A DNA stretch of 6,477 nucleotides from Dehalococcoidia bacterium. GTDB lineage: Bacteria > Chloroflexota > Dehalococcoidia > E44-bin15. The position numbers were made by a program, and so were the translations under genes. Positions 6,180-6,477 of this stretch are shown piece after piece. The notes below the pieces were generated by a model. That model did no database searches. It was not told the origin of the DNA and was given only the letters and a program-made list of their open reading frames with translations. Where the stretch lies: NCBI GenBank assembly GCA_023129355.1, contig JAGMCC010000073.1, positions 1 to 6,477 on the forward strand, in the 5' to 3' direction. The stretch's first letter is position 1. Each line of letters begins with the position of its first letter.

Positions 6180-6213
6180 GTCAGACGCCAAACTGCTTGA
6201 AGTTTGAATATTC

Positions 6214-6303
6214 TGTTTCGAGAAAGGCGAACCCTCCGAAAGGCGGTGACGCAAAGCCATGGGTCTAAAGCTGTAGATAAAGAACTGCCGGGCTACCGAA
6301 GGT
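6214..6303 (+). ncRNA. Cyclic di-GMP-I (GEMM-I) riboswitch aptamer
   Basis: The conserved core is visible: AAAGGCGAACC (6223-6233) then a GAAA tetraloop (6238-6241) within the P2 hairpin, GGTGACGCAAAGCC (6245-6258) closing GGC with GCC, GGGTCTAA (6261-6268), and GCCGGGCTACCGAA (6287-6300). A P1 stem can form between TTTCG (6216-6220) and CGAAG (6297-6301). The A that stacks between the guanines of the ligand in the Vibrio Vc2 structure corresponds to A6253. The position that distinguishes c-di-GMP from cGAMP sensors (G20 in Vc2) corresponds to G6226, which fits c-di-GMP. It is on the same strand as, and just upstream of, a sensor-type gene, a common setting for this riboswitch. Confidence 0.9.
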
Positions 6304-6316
6304 AGAGCTAGTTCTT

Positions 6317-6350
6317 AAGAGCGTTTCTCGGTTGCGGAGGGCTTTCTTAT
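6317..6350 (+). terminator. Possible riboswitch expression platform (weak terminator hairpin)
   Basis: A hairpin can form with AAGA (6317-6320) against TCTT (6345-6348) and an inner stem TTCTC (6325-6329) against GAGGG (6337-6341, with two G-T wobbles), followed by a T-rich stretch (6343-6352). The stem is imperfect and the T-run is interrupted, so termination may be weak. The TTTCTCG arm (6324-6330) is also fully complementary to CGAGAAA (6219-6225) inside the aptamer, which gives a mutually exclusive fold. Confidence 0.4.
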
Positions 6351-6352
6351 TT

Positions 6353-6358
6353 GGGAGG
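6353..6358 (+). promoter_or_regulatory. Ribosome binding site of the sensor gene
   Basis: GGGAGG lies nine bases before the TTG at 6368-6370 and decides that start. No ATG or GTG with comparable placement is available; the next in-frame ATG is 17 codons later (codon 18). Confidence 0.7.
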
Positions 6359-6367
6359 TACACGCTA

Positions 6368-6477
6368 TTGAACACACAAACCAGGACTGAAGAACACCGC
6401 ATAAATGAGCTGGCGGAAATGCGCCAACGAATCGCTGAGTTGGAAAAGGCGAACACCGAGCGCAAGCGGGCGGAGGA
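6368..6477 (+). CDS. Coiled-coil N-terminus of a probable PAS/GGDEF or histidine-kinase sensor, 3' partial
   Basis: The frame starts at TTG (6368) and runs off the right edge after 36 complete codons. It reads roughly MNTQTRTEEHRINELAEM, then RQRIAELEKANTERKRAE, with hydrophobic residues in heptad spacing. This charged IAELE...TERKRAEE signature is typical of signalling helices that precede PAS domains in histidine kinases and diguanylate cyclases/phosphodiesterases. The catalytic domain is outside the window, so the output activity is unknown. A c-di-GMP-I riboswitch in the leader implies that expression follows c-di-GMP level, possibly as feedback if the protein makes or degrades that messenger. 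No membrane segment or signal peptide is seen in the visible part. Confidence 0.7.
   Translation, partial: MNTQTRTEEHRINELAEMRQRIAELEKANTERKRAE

Larger units (their letters stand above)
5947..6367. other. Divergent intergenic control region between rel and the sensor gene
   Basis: These 421 bases contain no convincing protein gene. From left to right they hold a probable rel promoter on the minus strand, three copies of an 8-base CTGYTTGA motif, small hairpins (GGGCT-TAGT-AGCCC at 6082-6095; GCAC-TTTT-GTGC at 6104-6115), a plus-strand promoter with 10-base tandem repeats, a c-di-GMP-I riboswitch and its expression platform, and a ribosome binding site. The short minus-strand open frames here overlap these RNA elements and have no coding support. 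Confidence 0.75.

Noticed and set aside
6265..6465. 66-codon minus-strand frame over the riboswitch platform and sensor start
   Set aside because: It is antisense to the aptamer and the coiled-coil coding start, with no homology or ribosome binding site.

Overview
The window looks like a chromosomal segment of a bacterium. The core genes are GC-rich (a sampled 60-base line inside lexA has 36 G/C). The LexA operator is of the Gram-positive type (GAAC-N4-GTTC), and the rel-rpsT-lexA genes sit together. A c-di-GMP-I riboswitch precedes a sensor-type protein. I lean towards a Gram-positive-like or Chloroflexota-type lineage, but no rRNA or other marker settles this and the taxonomy is an inference.

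Layout: (1) 1-866, plus strand: a zinc-dependent medium-chain dehydrogenase whose first roughly 55-60 codons lie off the left edge. (2) 877-2714, minus strand: a conspicuously AT-rich two-gene cassette, a TcmP-like protein with methyltransferase-like motifs followed by a spore-photolyase-like radical SAM protein. It meets the dehydrogenase tail to tail with a 10-base gap. (3) 2777-3397, minus: lexA, with a clear sigma70-type promoter and an SOS box, so it is autoregulated. (4) 3517-3804, minus: rpsT (S20) with a TTG start. (5) 3817-5946, minus: a long RelA/SpoT-family protein. Its synthetase site is intact, but its hydrolase site is degenerate and it carries an acidic RelA-like EFND motif, so it looks like a synthetase-only enzyme. 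(6) 5947-6367: a 421-base divergent intergenic region. It holds a probable rel promoter on the minus strand. On the plus strand it holds a TTGACA-17-TATAAA promoter running into 10-base tandem repeats of -10-like elements, then a c-di-GMP-I (GEMM-I) riboswitch and a possible terminator/anti-terminator platform. (7) 6368-6477, plus: the first 36 codons (TTG start) of a coiled-coil protein of the kind that leads into PAS, GGDEF or histidine-kinase domains, cut by the right edge.

How the parts relate: the window places a stringent-response synthetase, a ribosomal protein, the SOS repressor and a c-di-GMP-controlled sensor side by side. rel and rpsT look translationally coupled: the rpsT ribosome binding site overlaps the rel stop codon. 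lexA has its own promoter but no clear terminator separates it from rpsT. The radical SAM/TcmP pair lies just downstream of lexA in the same orientation and differs in base composition, so it looks like an acquired nucleic-acid repair, modification or defence module. The most notable points are this pair, the hydrolase-degenerate Rel, and the riboswitch control region with alternative pairings.
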